Notes: generated by a model not told the origin, from the sequence alone. A stretch of DNA of 36,831 bases from Comamonadaceae bacterium (GCA_023259355.1 JAHFQI010000014.1:1-36831); one strand, 5' to 3'. Counted from the stretch's first letter, positions 26,524 to 36,313 are shown. Numbers and translations are program-made.

Positions 26524-27288
26524 ATGGAACTCCTGATCGTCTCGCTGGCCTCGCTGCTGGCCGGCCTGGTGGATTCGATCGTGGGCGGAGGCGGGTTGAT
26601 CCTGGTCCCCGCGCTGTTCGCAACCTTCCCAGCGGCCCACCCCGCCACACTGTTCGGCACCAACAAAAGCGCCTCGGTCTGGGGAACGGCCATCGCCACC
26701 GCCCAGTACAGCCGCCGCGTGCAGATGCGCTGGGCGGCACTGCTGCCGGCCGCTGCTGCCGGATTTGCCGGTTCGTTCTCGGGCGCCTGGGTGGTCACGG
26801 TGATCGATCCGGGCTTTTTGCGCCGGCTGCTGCCCTTCATCCTGCTGGCCGTGCTGGGCTACACGCTGGCCCGAAAGGAGCTGGGCCGCACCCATGCGCC
26901 GCGCTTCGGCGGCAACCACGAGGTGGCCGTTGCCAGCGCGATCGGCCTGGCCATCGGTTTCTATGACGGGTTCTTCGGTCCCGGCACCGGCAGCTTCCTG
27001 GTGTTTCTGTTCGTGCGCTTGCTGGGCTACGACTTCCTGAACGCCTCCGCCTCCGCCAAGCTGATCAACACCGCCACCAACCTGGCCGCGCTGATCCTGT
27101 TCGCCCTCAAGGGCCATGTGTGGTGGCACTTCGCGCTGGCCATGGCGCTGGCCAACGTGGCCGGCAGCCTGATCGGCACGCGCCTGGCCCTGAAACACGG
27201 CGCCGGCTTCGTGCGCGGCGTGTTCATCGTGGTGGTGACGGCGCTGATCGTGAAGACGGGGTACGACGCTTTCCTGCGGGGCGCGTGA
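26524..27288 (+). CDS. TSUP family (TauE/SafE-like) transporter
   Basis: MELLIVSLASLLAGLVDSIVGGGGLILVPALFATFPAAHPATLFGTNKSASVWGTAIATAQY; IGFYDGFFGPGTGSFLVF. Confidence 0.93.
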   Translation: MELLIVSLASLLAGLVDSIVGGGGLILVPALFATFPAAHPATLFGTNKSASVWGTAIATAQYSRRVQMRWAALLPAAAAGFAGSFSGAWVVTVIDPGFLRRLLPFILLAVLGYTLARKELGRTHAPRFGGNHEVAVASAIGLAIGFYDGFFGPGTGSFLVFLFVRLLGYDFLNASASAKLINTATNLAALILFALKGHVWWHFALAMALANVAGSLIGTRLALKHGAGFVRGVFIVVVTALIVKTGYDAFLRGA

Positions 27289-27325
27289 TCGCCTGGGCCG
27301 GGGATCCCGGGACCCCGGTTGCCCG

Positions 27326-28453
27326 CTACGCCGTGATCACCGGCACCCGCGGCGCCAGGGCGCACATGAGTTCATAACCCACGGTGCCGGCGGCGTGGGC
27401 CACCTCGTCGATCGGCAACACGCCGCCGTGGCGGCCGTGGCCCCACAGGGTGACCTCGCTGCCGAAGCCGGCCTCCACGCCCGCGTGGTCCAGGGGCGCC
27501 AGGTCCACGGCGATCATGTCCATGCTGACCCGGCCCACCGTGCGGGTGCGCACGCCGTTCACCAGCACCGGTGTGCCGGTGGGCGCCAGGCGCGGGTACC
27601 CATCGGCATAGCCGCAGGCGACGATGCCCACGCGCATGGGGCCATCGGCCGTGAAACTGGAGCCATAACCCACGGTGTCACCGACGCTCAGCGCCTGCGT
27701 GGCCAGCAGCTTCGCGGCCAGCGTCATGGTCGGCTGCAAATCCCAGTGCGCGATGTCGTGCTCAGGGAAGTCGGGCGCGCTGCCATAGACGGCGATACCG
27801 GGGCGAATCCAGTCGGCCGCGACGCGCAGGCCCTCTGAGCCGGCTGGCCCGTCGCCGGTATGGCGCAGCGTGGCGGCGCTGTTGGACAACGTGCGCTCGC
27901 CCGGCAGATCCTGCGTGACGGCGGTGAACACGACCATCTGCGCCGCGATGCCGCGCGGTCCGTCGGCGTCGCTGAAGTGCGTCATGAGTGAAATCTCATC
28001 CACTTGCGGCAGCGCGTTCAGCCGCGTCCAGGCGGCACGAAAACGCGGCGGCGTGAAACCCAGGCGGTTCATGCCGGAGTTCATCTTGAGGAAGACGCGG
28101 TGCGGCTGGTGCGTCTTGTGGGTGGCGAGCATGTCGATCTGCTCGTCGCAGTGCACGGTGTGCCAGAGGTTCAGGCGCGAGCACAGCTCCAGGTCGCGCG
28201 GCTCGAACACACCCTCGAGCAGCAGGATGGGGCCGCGCCAGCCGAGTGCGCGCACACGTTCGGCCTCGTTCAAATCGAGCAGCGCAAAACCGTCGGCCCC
28301 GCGCAGCCCCTCAAAGACGCGCTCGATGCCATGCCCGTAGGCGTCGGCCTTGACCACGGCCCAGGCGCGCGCGTCGGGCGCGGCGGCACGGGTCCGCGCA
28401 AGGTTGTGGCGCAGGGCGTCGGTGTGGATGGTGGCCAGGATGGGGCGGGGCAT
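27326..28453 (-). CDS. alr: Alanine racemase
   Basis: [87 protein letters not shown]. Confidence 0.95.
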   Translation of the reverse strand: MPRPILATIHTDALRHNLARTRAAAPDARAWAVVKADAYGHGIERVFEGLRGADGFALLDLNEAERVRALGWRGPILLLEGVFEPRDLELCSRLNLWHTVHCDEQIDMLATHKTHQPHRVFLKMNSGMNRLGFTPPRFRAAWTRLNALPQVDEISLMTHFSDADGPRGIAAQMVVFTAVTQDLPGERTLSNSAATLRHTGDGPAGSEGLRVAADWIRPGIAVYGSAPDFPEHDIAHWDLQPTMTLAAKLLATQALSVGDTVGYGSSFTADGPMRVGIVACGYADGYPRLAPTGTPVLVNGVRTRTVGRVSMDMIAVDLAPLDHAGVEAGFGSEVTLWGHGRHGGVLPIDEVAHAAGTVGYELMCALAPRVPVITA

Positions 28454-28601
28454 GTGGGCGGCTTGCGAGCGGTGATGCGCCCGATTTTGGCACCTGGACC
28501 GGCGGTTTTCCGAGGGGGTGGCGTGATATAACGCGCTGTCATCCGGAGACACCTTGCCAATCACAAGCCATCAGCACGGCTGATGCATAAAACAACAGTT
28601 C

Positions 28602-29885
28602 ATGAAGCGCGGTTTTTACACCATCATGTCGGCGCAGTTCTTCAGCTCGCTGGCTGACAACGCGCTATTTGTCGCCGCCGTGGAGCTTCTCAAGTCCGGG
28701 GGCGCCGCCGAATGGCAGCGTGCCGCCCTGGTGCCGATGTTTGCCTTGTTCTATGTGATCCTGGCGCCGTTTGTCGGCGCTTTCGCCGATGCGCGGCCCA
28801 AAGGACAGGTGATGTTCATCAGCAACGCGATCAAGGTCGTGGGCTGCCTGATGATGCTGTTTGGCACGCACCCGCTCATGGCCTACGCCATCGTCGGGCT
28901 GGGCGCGGCCGCTTATTCACCCGCCAAGTACGGCATCCTCACCGAACTGCTGCCGGCGTCCCAGCTGGTCAAGGCCAACGGCTGGATCGAGGGGCTGACG
29001 ATTGCCTCCATCATCCTGGGCGTGCTGCTCGGCGGCCAGCTGGTCGGCCATTCGATTTCCAGCTCGCTGCTCTCGTTTGATTTCCCCATGATCAACACCG
29101 GCATCGACACAGCGCCCGAGGCGGCGATTTCGCTGCTGATCTTCATCTACGCGCTGGCCGCCTGGTTCAACACCCGCATCCCCGACACCGGCGTCGAAAT
29201 GCGGGCCATGCCGCGCAGCAAGCTGGACCTGCTGCCCGACTTCTGGCGCTGCAACACACGGCTCTGGCAAGACAAGCTGGGGCAGATCTCGCTGGCCACC
29301 ACGACGCTGTTCTGGGGTGTCTCGGGCAACCTGCGCTACATCGTGCTGGCCTGGAGCGCGGCGGCGCTGGGCTACAGCACCACGCAGGCGTCGTCGCTGG
29401 TGGGCGTGGTGGCCATCGGCACCGCGGTGGGCGCGGTGGTGGCCTCGATGCGCATGCGGCTGGAGATGGCCCCGTCCGTCATGCCGATGGGCATTGCGAT
29501 GGGGCTGCTGGTGATCGGCATGAACTTCATCAACAACGTCTGGGTGGCCGCGCCGTTCCTGATCCTGCTGGGCGCGCTCGGCGGCTTCCTGGTGGTGCCC
29601 ATGAACGCCCTGCTGCAGCACCGCGGCCACAACCTGATGGGCGCGGGCCGCTCGATCGCGGTGCAGAACTTCAACGAACAGGCCTGCATCCTGGGCCTGG
29701 GCGGGCTCTACAGCCTGTCCACCGGGCTGGGCCTGTCGGCCTTCGGCGCCATCACAGTCTTTGGCGTGGTGGTCGCGGGGTTCATGTGGCTGATCAAGCG
29801 CTGGCACGCGCGCAATCTCGCCGAGGACGGCGAGGAAGTCGAGCACCTGCTCGACATCGCCCGCAACGACAACCTCCACGGGTGA
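28602..29885 (+). CDS. lplT: Lysophospholipid transporter LplT (MFS)
   Basis: MKRGFYTIMSAQFFSSLADNALFVAAVELL; YSPAKYGILTELLPASQLVKANGWIEGLTIASIILGVLLGG; divergent from alr. Confidence 0.92.
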   Translation: MKRGFYTIMSAQFFSSLADNALFVAAVELLKSGGAAEWQRAALVPMFALFYVILAPFVGAFADARPKGQVMFISNAIKVVGCLMMLFGTHPLMAYAIVGLGAAAYSPAKYGILTELLPASQLVKANGWIEGLTIASIILGVLLGGQLVGHSISSSLLSFDFPMINTGIDTAPEAAISLLIFIYALAAWFNTRIPDTGVEMRAMPRSKLDLLPDFWRCNTRLWQDKLGQISLATTTLFWGVSGNLRYIVLAWSAAALGYSTTQASSLVGVVAIGTAVGAVVASMRMRLEMAPSVMPMGIAMGLLVIGMNFINNVWVAAPFLILLGALGGFLVVPMNALLQHRGHNLMGAGRSIAVQNFNEQACILGLGGLYSLSTGLGLSAFGAITVFGVVVAGFMWLIKRWHARNLAEDGEEVEHLLDIARNDNLHG

Positions 29886-29925
29886 GGCCGGCGCCCCGCA
29901 CGGCGGAGTCCGGGAGTGTCATCTC

Positions 29926-30801
29926 ATGCGCCAGCTTCTTCCCGCGCTCGCCCTGCTGCTGAATGCCCTGGTCTGGGGCGTGTCGTGGTGGCCGTTCCGG
30001 CGACTGGAAGCGCAGGGCGTGCACCCGCTGTGGGCCACGGCGATGGTCTACGGATTTTCGCTGCTGTGTCTGCTGGCCTGGCGGCCCGGCGCGTGGCGCG
30101 GTCTGGCCGTGCACCCGGCCTTGTGGGCGCTGATGCTGGCATCGGGCCTGACCAATGTGGGTTTCAACTGGGCCGTGACAGCGGGCGATGTGGTGCGTGT
30201 GGTGCTGCTGTTCTACCTGATGCCCGCGTGGTCGATCCTGCTGGCCTGGTGGCTGCTCGGCGAAAAGCCGACCGCCGGCTCGCTGCTGCGCCTGGTGCTG
30301 GCCCTGGCGGGCGTGATGGTCGTGCTCAAGACACCGGACTCCCCCTGGCCCCTGCCCGAAACCGCGGCCGATGCACTGGCGCTGATGGGCGGCTTCAGCT
30401 TCGCGCTGACCAATGTGCTGTTGCGCAAGCTGGAGGCGACCCCGGACGCGGCGCGTGCGATGGCGATGTTCGCCGGCGGCGCGATCTTGGCCGCTGGCGT
30501 GGCCCTGGCCGGCGCGGGACAGGGCCTGGTGCCGCTGCCCGCGATGTCGGCGGCGTGGCTGCCACTGGCGCTGGGCCTCGGCGCGGCATTTCTGGCGGGC
30601 AATCTGGCGCTGCAGTACGGCGCAGCGCGCCTGGCGGCGCAGACCACCGCCCTGGTCATGCTGTCGGAGGTGGTTTTCGCGAGTGTCTCGGCCCTGCTGC
30701 TGGGCGCGGCCGACCTGAGCGGCCGCACCCTGGCCGGCGGCGGCCTGATCGTGCTGGCCGCCCTGTGGGCCGCCTGGCCGTCACGCCGCGAGCCGGCTTG
30801 A
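29926..30801 (+). CDS. EamA/DMT family transporter
   Basis: 10-TM-like hydrophobic protein: LLPALALLLNALVWGVSWWPFRRLEAQGVHPLWATA...LGEKPTAGSLLRLVLALAGVMVVL. Confidence 0.92.
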   Translation: MRQLLPALALLLNALVWGVSWWPFRRLEAQGVHPLWATAMVYGFSLLCLLAWRPGAWRGLAVHPALWALMLASGLTNVGFNWAVTAGDVVRVVLLFYLMPAWSILLAWWLLGEKPTAGSLLRLVLALAGVMVVLKTPDSPWPLPETAADALALMGGFSFALTNVLLRKLEATPDAARAMAMFAGGAILAAGVALAGAGQGLVPLPAMSAAWLPLALGLGAAFLAGNLALQYGAARLAAQTTALVMLSEVVFASVSALLLGAADLSGRTLAGGGLIVLAALWAAWPSRREPA

Positions 30802-31965
30802 GGACTTGCCCAGCAGGTACTGCCGGAGCTTTTTCTTCCCGAGTGGCTTTTGCATCCACGCATCGCAACCGGCCAGCCACGCAAAAAAGCGGCGGAACAG
30901 GCTGCCCTCGCGGGCGATCACGACCAGCCGCGGATGGTGCCCAAACGCCAGGCTGCGCCGGCGCAGGGCGCGGCACAGCACCAGCGTGTCATCACCGAGC
31001 GACGGGTCATCGAGAAACACGAAGCCATAGTCCTGCGACGCCAGCCGGCCCAGCGCGACCTCGCCATTGGGCGCGTAATCCGCCCGATAGCCGAATTCGT
31101 GCAAGGCCCTTCTCAGGGAACCTTTCGCCACCCGCGCACCACCGACCAGCAGGATCGCCTGCGCCGATTCCGCGGCGGCAAGCGCCTGCGGCCCGGTGGG
31201 CGGGTCCGCCGCATCGGCAAAGATGCTGCTGGGGCCAAATGTGTCGGGCATCAGCGAAGGCGGCGATGGGGTCAAGGTCTCCGGTTCAACGCGCGGACCG
31301 GCGCTGCCCGAAGAGCCGGGTATCGGGACGCATGGCAGTGCCGCTTCCCGCGCGTCGCGCCAGAGCAGCACGCTGTGCTCGTCCACCAGGTCATATGCCG
31401 GTGAAGTCCCGGCCCGGGACGGCCGGAGCCGGGCCCGGCCTGCGGCCGTTGGTTCAAAAGGCCTCGTGACATCAAAGCCGTTGTAGGCGCCCGGCCCGGG
31501 TTCCAGCGGCATTTCCAGCGACGCGAACGCCACCGTGGCCGCAAAAGGCCGCGCCACGCCTGGTAACGGCGACGGCCCGGACTGACAGGGCGCGTCCGCC
31601 CGCACGACCCGTGTTTCCTGCCGGTGCGCGACCTTCTCGCGCCGCAGCGGCTTCAGGCGGTTCACGGCCTCGATCACGGCGTGCAGCCGGATCGGCCGCG
31701 ACAGCAAGGTCCAGCCCGTGCCGGCGTCCGCGTCGCCGATCAGCAGCACCGGGGCCGGCAACCTGCGGGCCTGGAGATCGCGCACGGTTTGCGCATCGTC
31801 CGCGTTGGCGATGATCACTTCGGCACGGTGCAGATCGTTCACCACCTCGTGGTGGGGCCTGCGGCCCGGATCTTTCAGAAACAGGGCTTCAAGCAGCGAC
31901 CGGTCAACCGGCGACAGTCCGACCAGGGTCAGACGACAAGGCAGGGGCATGGTCTGGGACATCAA
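30781..31965 (-). CDS. Atypical two-receiver-like protein, paralogue A (response-regulator-like)
   Basis: N-terminal receiver-like domain (CRLTLVGLSPVDRSLLEALFL...APVLLIGDADAGTGWTLLSRPIRLHAVIEAVNRL), disordered linker with FAATVAF and FDVTRPF, C-terminal receiver-like domain (AILLVGG...FVFLDDPSLGDDTLVLCRALR...GCDAWMQKPL). Confidence 0.78.
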   Translation of the reverse strand: MMSQTMPLPCRLTLVGLSPVDRSLLEALFLKDPGRRPHHEVVNDLHRAEVIIANADDAQTVRDLQARRLPAPVLLIGDADAGTGWTLLSRPIRLHAVIEAVNRLKPLRREKVAHRQETRVVRADAPCQSGPSPLPGVARPFAATVAFASLEMPLEPGPGAYNGFDVTRPFEPTAAGRARLRPSRAGTSPAYDLVDEHSVLLWRDAREAALPCVPIPGSSGSAGPRVEPETLTPSPPSLMPDTFGPSSIFADAADPPTGPQALAAAESAQAILLVGGARVAKGSLRRALHEFGYRADYAPNGEVALGRLASQDYGFVFLDDPSLGDDTLVLCRALRRRSLAFGHHPRLVVIAREGSLFRRFFAWLAGCDAWMQKPLGKKKLRQYLLGKSSSRLAA

Positions 31966-32206
31966 TGTGAGGGCTCAAGGGCTGGCGCCAAGTCCGCTCG
32001 CAACGGCGTGGACGGGCGGTTCAATGCGTTGAATATCGCGCAGCCGCACCGGTGTGGTGCGTCTCACCCGAAAAAAAACCGCGAGAGTGCGTCAAATTCC
32101 GGTTCATGTGGCGCAAGAGCCTCGAAAACGAGAACTTTTTACCACATCACATTCGCCCAATGCCTGCAGAAACATGGCCCGCTGGCCGCGGCGCGAAACC
32201 GGACCG

Positions 32207-33439
32207 TCAGCGCCCAGCCGACCCCTCGGCGCCATGCTGCAGCAAGTACTGCAGCAACGCCATCCTGTTGAGCGGAATGGCCATCCAGGCGTTGCAACCG
32301 GCAAACCAGGCCCGGACGCGCGACAGCAGACCCCGGTGGCTGGCCACGATCACCAGTTTGGGATCTTCGGGAGAAACGCCCCGGTTGTCCTGGATGGCGC
32401 GGCACAGCGCGATGGCTTCCGGCCCCAGCGACACCTCGATCAGGAACACGAACCGGTAGGGTCGCAGCGCCAGGTAGCGGAAAACGGTCTGGCGGTCCGG
32501 CGCGAAATCAACCGGAAAACCGGCGGACTGGAAAATCTTGAGCAAACCGCTCGCCGCCACCCCGGAGTGGCCGACCACCATGATGCGGTCCTCCACCGCA
32601 GGCCCCATCACGGCGGCAAAATCAGACGGGACCTCGCTTTCGCCGGTCGAAGGGCTGGCCGGCATGCCCGGTGCCGCTGACACAACCGGGGGCGCCACAG
32701 CGGCGGACTCGGCAGCGTGGTCTTGCGGTGCCGCGACTTCCGGCTGGCGCTGCATGGTGCGCCCCGCCCGGGCCGCCACTTCCTGCGCCCATTCGGGCGG
32801 GACTACGGACGAAGTGGCCCGGTCAAACGGCTTGGTGGGCCGGAAAGCGCTCTGGCCTTCGTGCGCCGGATCGAAAGGCTGCGTGTCTTCAAACTGCGGC
32901 GTGCTGCGAGACGGCACGGGCACCCCGGGCGACGCCCCGCCCGCCTGCGGCAGGCCGTGCGGCCTTGCAAACGGCCGGGTGGCCTCGAACGGCGTCGGGA
33001 AATCGGACTGCTCGAACTGGCGCGTCGGCTCGAAGCCGGCCATGCCGGTCGCGCTCAGGGGCACGAAAGGCTGGGTGGCGGCAAAGCCCGAAGTCGCCTC
33101 CTGCGGACGGCGCAGTCCGCCGCTGGCTGGTGCCGGCAGCAAACGGCGCACGGCCTCCAGCACCGGATGAAGCCGCAGCGGCCGCGCCACCACCGGCCAG
33201 CCTGTGCCGGCATCGGTGGCGCCGATCAGCAGCACGCGGCCCGGCAAGGCACGGGCCTGCAGCGCGCGCACGGCCACCGCGTCGTCGGCACTGGCGATGA
33301 TCAGTTCCGCCCGTGCCAGGTCGTGCTCCTGGAAAGCCCCCGGGATCTGGTTGACCCCCGGCTGAAAAAGGACCCCTTCCAGCAAGATCTGCTCGGTGGA
33401 GGAGAAACCTACCAGGGCAATGGGACGTTGACTGGACAT
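32207..33439 (-). CDS. Atypical two-receiver-like protein, paralogue B, with FxxT[QRK]xF repeat linker
   Basis: MSSQRPIALVGFSSTEQILLEGVLF...GRVLLIGATDAGTGWPVVARPLRLHPVLEAVRRLLP; linker FAATQPF/FEPTRQF/FEATRPF/FEDTQPF/FRPTKPF; C-terminal RIMVVGHSGV...FVFLIEVSLGPEAIALCRAI...GCNAWMAIPL. Confidence 0.78.
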   Translation of the reverse strand: MSSQRPIALVGFSSTEQILLEGVLFQPGVNQIPGAFQEHDLARAELIIASADDAVAVRALQARALPGRVLLIGATDAGTGWPVVARPLRLHPVLEAVRRLLPAPASGGLRRPQEATSGFAATQPFVPLSATGMAGFEPTRQFEQSDFPTPFEATRPFARPHGLPQAGGASPGVPVPSRSTPQFEDTQPFDPAHEGQSAFRPTKPFDRATSSVVPPEWAQEVAARAGRTMQRQPEVAAPQDHAAESAAVAPPVVSAAPGMPASPSTGESEVPSDFAAVMGPAVEDRIMVVGHSGVAASGLLKIFQSAGFPVDFAPDRQTVFRYLALRPYRFVFLIEVSLGPEAIALCRAIQDNRGVSPEDPKLVIVASHRGLLSRVRAWFAGCNAWMAIPLNRMALLQYLLQHGAEGSAGR

Positions 33440-33629
33440 GCGATGGGTGCGCCGGACGGTTGCGGGTTGCAGAAAGCCGCAGGGTCGCGACTTGAATACA
33501 AAATTATTCCCGTGAAAGGCCCCGTCCGCACGCCCGAAATCCCCACATGGCCATACTTGAGCGGTTTGGGGCGGGTTGTGTTGCAAACTCGCTGCACCCC
33601 CGGCCCCTTTCGTTTGCACAGGAGTCTCC

Positions 33630-34115
33630 ATGCCCACGATTTACGACTTTGAAGCCGTGCCGATGCACGGCACGCCGGTGCCCTTGAAGCGCTTTGAAGG
33701 CAAGGTGCTGCTGATCGTCAACACGGCCAGCGCCTGCGGCTTCACACCCCAGTTCGGCGGGCTGGAGAAGCTGCACCAGGCCTGGGAATCCAAGGGCCTG
33801 GTCGTACTGGGTTTTCCGTGCAACCAGTTCGGCGCCAAGGACCCCGGCAGCAACGACGAGATCGCCAGCTTCTGCCAGCTCAACTACGGCGTGAGTTTCC
33901 CGATGATGGCCAAGGTCAAGGTCAACGGCTCCGACGCCGACCCGCTGTACCAATGGCTCACGGCCGAAGCCCCCGGCCTGCTGGGCAGCAAGGCCATCAA
34001 ATGGAACTTCACCAAGTTCCTGGTCGGCAAGGACGGCCGGGTGATCAAGCGCTACGCGCCGCAGGATGCGCCGGAAAGCTTGGCCCGGGACATCGAGAAA
34101 GCCCTGGCGGCCTGA
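33630..34115 (+). CDS. Glutathione peroxidase (Cys-type)
   Basis: KVLLIVNTASACGFTPQFGGLEKLHQAWESKGLVVLGFPCNQFGAKDPGSNDEIASFC; KWNFTKFLVGKDGRVIKRY. Confidence 0.95.
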   Translation: MPTIYDFEAVPMHGTPVPLKRFEGKVLLIVNTASACGFTPQFGGLEKLHQAWESKGLVVLGFPCNQFGAKDPGSNDEIASFCQLNYGVSFPMMAKVKVNGSDADPLYQWLTAEAPGLLGSKAIKWNFTKFLVGKDGRVIKRYAPQDAPESLARDIEKALAA

Positions 34116-34127
34116 TCCGGGGCGGGT

Positions 34128-34931
34128 TCAGGCCGCCGACGCGGGCCGCCGGCGGCGTGCCCGCTCCAGCGTCTGCGCCACCACCCGCGGGTCCATGCCG
34201 TACATCTCGGCAAACTGCGCGACCGTGCCACTGCCGGCCTCGAAGGCGCGCAGCAGCGCCTCGTCCTTGGCAGCCCGGGCGCCGGCCTCGGCCAGGGCTT
34301 CGTCGAGCAGCGCATTGGCCGCCTCGTCGCGGGTGTGGACCCGTTCGGCGTAGGCCTCGCGGGACAGGCCCGAGGCCTCGAAGGTCTGGATGATGCGCGC
34401 GCGCAGCTTGGGGCGCAGGTCTTCCCCCGCGCGGGCCTGGCGGCGGCGGAAGACTTCGAGCAGGGCATGGTGGATGTGCTCGGGCGCCATGTCCTCCACA
34501 GCCTGGCCCTGCAGGTCGTGGCGCTTTTGGCCCGCCGCCACGCTCTGCAGGTAGCGCGTGGAACGGGTGTGGATGGCCAGCGCCGCCTTGAGCGCCTCGC
34601 GATCGAGCCCCTCCGGGTGCGCCGCGAGCAGGTCCTGGTAGATGCCGCGTTTGAGGGGCAGGAAGACTTCGCCAAACAGGCCGGGGTAGAAGCCCGCCAG
34701 CTGTTCGAGAACAGGGTGGACGGTGCGCTGCGCCCGTGGCGGGTTGCTGGCGGCGTCTTGCGGCGCCGGGTCCGGCGCGCGCGCGGGACGCGGCCCCCTG
34801 CGACGGGACTTTGACGCGGACCGGGGCGGGCGGTCCGCCGTCGGGGCAGCGGCCTCGACGCCGCGCGCGGCGAGGTCGGCTGGCGCCTGAAACGGGGCGT
34901 TTTCTTCTTGTGCGGACACGGTATCGGTCAT
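34128..34931 (-). CDS. ProQ/FinO-domain protein with basic N-terminal linker and C-terminal extension
   Basis: Core HPVLEQLAGFYPGLFGEVFLPLKRGIYQDLLAAHPEGLDREALKAALAIHTRSTRYLQSVAAGQKRHDLQG; flanked by SKSRRRGPRPARAP and GTVAQFAEMYGMDPRVVAQTLERARRRRPA. Confidence 0.88.
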   Translation of the reverse strand: MTDTVSAQEENAPFQAPADLAARGVEAAAPTADRPPRSASKSRRRGPRPARAPDPAPQDAASNPPRAQRTVHPVLEQLAGFYPGLFGEVFLPLKRGIYQDLLAAHPEGLDREALKAALAIHTRSTRYLQSVAAGQKRHDLQGQAVEDMAPEHIHHALLEVFRRRQARAGEDLRPKLRARIIQTFEASGLSREAYAERVHTRDEAANALLDEALAEAGARAAKDEALLRAFEAGSGTVAQFAEMYGMDPRVVAQTLERARRRRPASAA

Positions 34932-35041
34932 GGCGTGAGGCGGGGTAGGTGAAAGTCGAACCCGCCATCATGCCAGCCTTGGGCCGGACATGCCGCTCAA
35001 GCGGCGGCGGCTCAGCCGGGATGAGAAAGATTCACACCCGC

Positions 35042-36295
35042 TCAGGCCAGCGCGTCGTCCAGCACCTCGACCCAGTGCCGCACCGGCGTGGACGTGCCGC
35101 TTTGCAGGTGGGTGATGCAGCCGATGTTGGCCGAGACGATGATCTCCGGCTGCAATTCGCCCAGAACCTCCAGCTTGCGGTCGCGCAACTGGGTGCTCAG
35201 CGCCGGGTTGAGCACCGAGTAGGTGCCGGCCGAGCCGCAGCACAGGTGCGATTCGCTGCGCGCCACCTGCACCTGGAAACCCAGCGCGCCCAGATGCTGC
35301 TCCACACCGCCCCGCAGTTGCTGGCCGTGCTGCAGCGTGCAGGGCGGATGGAACGCGAGGGTCCGACCCGCGCCGGCGCCGCCAGCCGGCCCCTGCGCCC
35401 ATTCAGGGCGCGCGGTTTTGAGCGCCGCCACGATGTCGGGCAGCAGCTCGCTCAGGTCCTTCGTGAGTTCGCTGATGCGGCGCGCCTTGTCGGCGTAAAC
35501 CGGATCGTCCTTGAGGATGTGGCCGTATTCCTTGACCGTGACGCCGCAGCCCGAGGCATTCATGACGAGGGCTTCTACGCCGCCGGATTCGACGTGCGGC
35601 CACCAGGCGTCGATGTTCGCCCGCATCTCGGCCTTGCCGCCGTCCTGGTCGTTCAGGTGGAACTTCACCGCGCCGCAGCAGCCGGCCTTGGGCGCGACGA
35701 TCGTCTGGATGCCCGCCGCGTCCAACACGCGGGCGGTGGCGCTGTTGATGTTGGGCATCATCGCGGGCTGCACGCAGCCGGCGAGCATCAGCACCTTGCG
35801 CGCGTGCTGCCGCGTGGGCCATTCGCCCGCATCCCGCTTCGCGGGCACCTTGGCCTTGAGCGTCGCGGGCAACAGGCCGCGCACCGCCTGCCCCAGCTTC
35901 ATGGCCGGGCCGAACAGCGGCGAGGGCAGACCCTCCTTGAGCGCCCAGCGGATCGCACGCTCGGCCGCAGGACGCGGCACCTTGGCGTCCACGATCTTGC
36001 GGCCGATGTCCACGAGGTGGCCGTACTGCACGCCGCTCGGGCAGGTGCTCTCGCAGTTGCGGCAGGTCAGGCAGCGGTCCAGGTGCAGCTGGGTCTTGCG
36101 CGTGGGTGCGGCGCCTTCGAGCACCTGCTTCATCAGGTAGATGCGGCCGCGCGGGCCGTCAAGCTCATCGCCCAGCAGCTGGTAGGTGGGGCAGGTGGCC
36201 GTGCAGAAGCCGCAGTGCACGCACTTGCGCAGGATGGCCTCGGCCTCGCGGCCTTCGGGCGTGTTCTTGTATTCGGGGGCGAGGTTGGTTTGCAT
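35042..36295 (-). CDS. glcF: Glycolate oxidase iron-sulfur subunit
   Basis: [66 protein letters not shown] motifs [10 protein letters not shown] and [15 protein letters not shown]. Confidence 0.95.
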   Translation of the reverse strand: MQTNLAPEYKNTPEGREAEAILRKCVHCGFCTATCPTYQLLGDELDGPRGRIYLMKQVLEGAAPTRKTQLHLDRCLTCRNCESTCPSGVQYGHLVDIGRKIVDAKVPRPAAERAIRWALKEGLPSPLFGPAMKLGQAVRGLLPATLKAKVPAKRDAGEWPTRQHARKVLMLAGCVQPAMMPNINSATARVLDAAGIQTIVAPKAGCCGAVKFHLNDQDGGKAEMRANIDAWWPHVESGGVEALVMNASGCGVTVKEYGHILKDDPVYADKARRISELTKDLSELLPDIVAALKTARPEWAQGPAGGAGAGRTLAFHPPCTLQHGQQLRGGVEQHLGALGFQVQVARSESHLCCGSAGTYSVLNPALSTQLRDRKLEVLGELQPEIIVSANIGCITHLQSGTSTPVRHWVEVLDDALA

Positions 36296-36313
36296 GGGGC
36301 GTCCGGGACGAGG

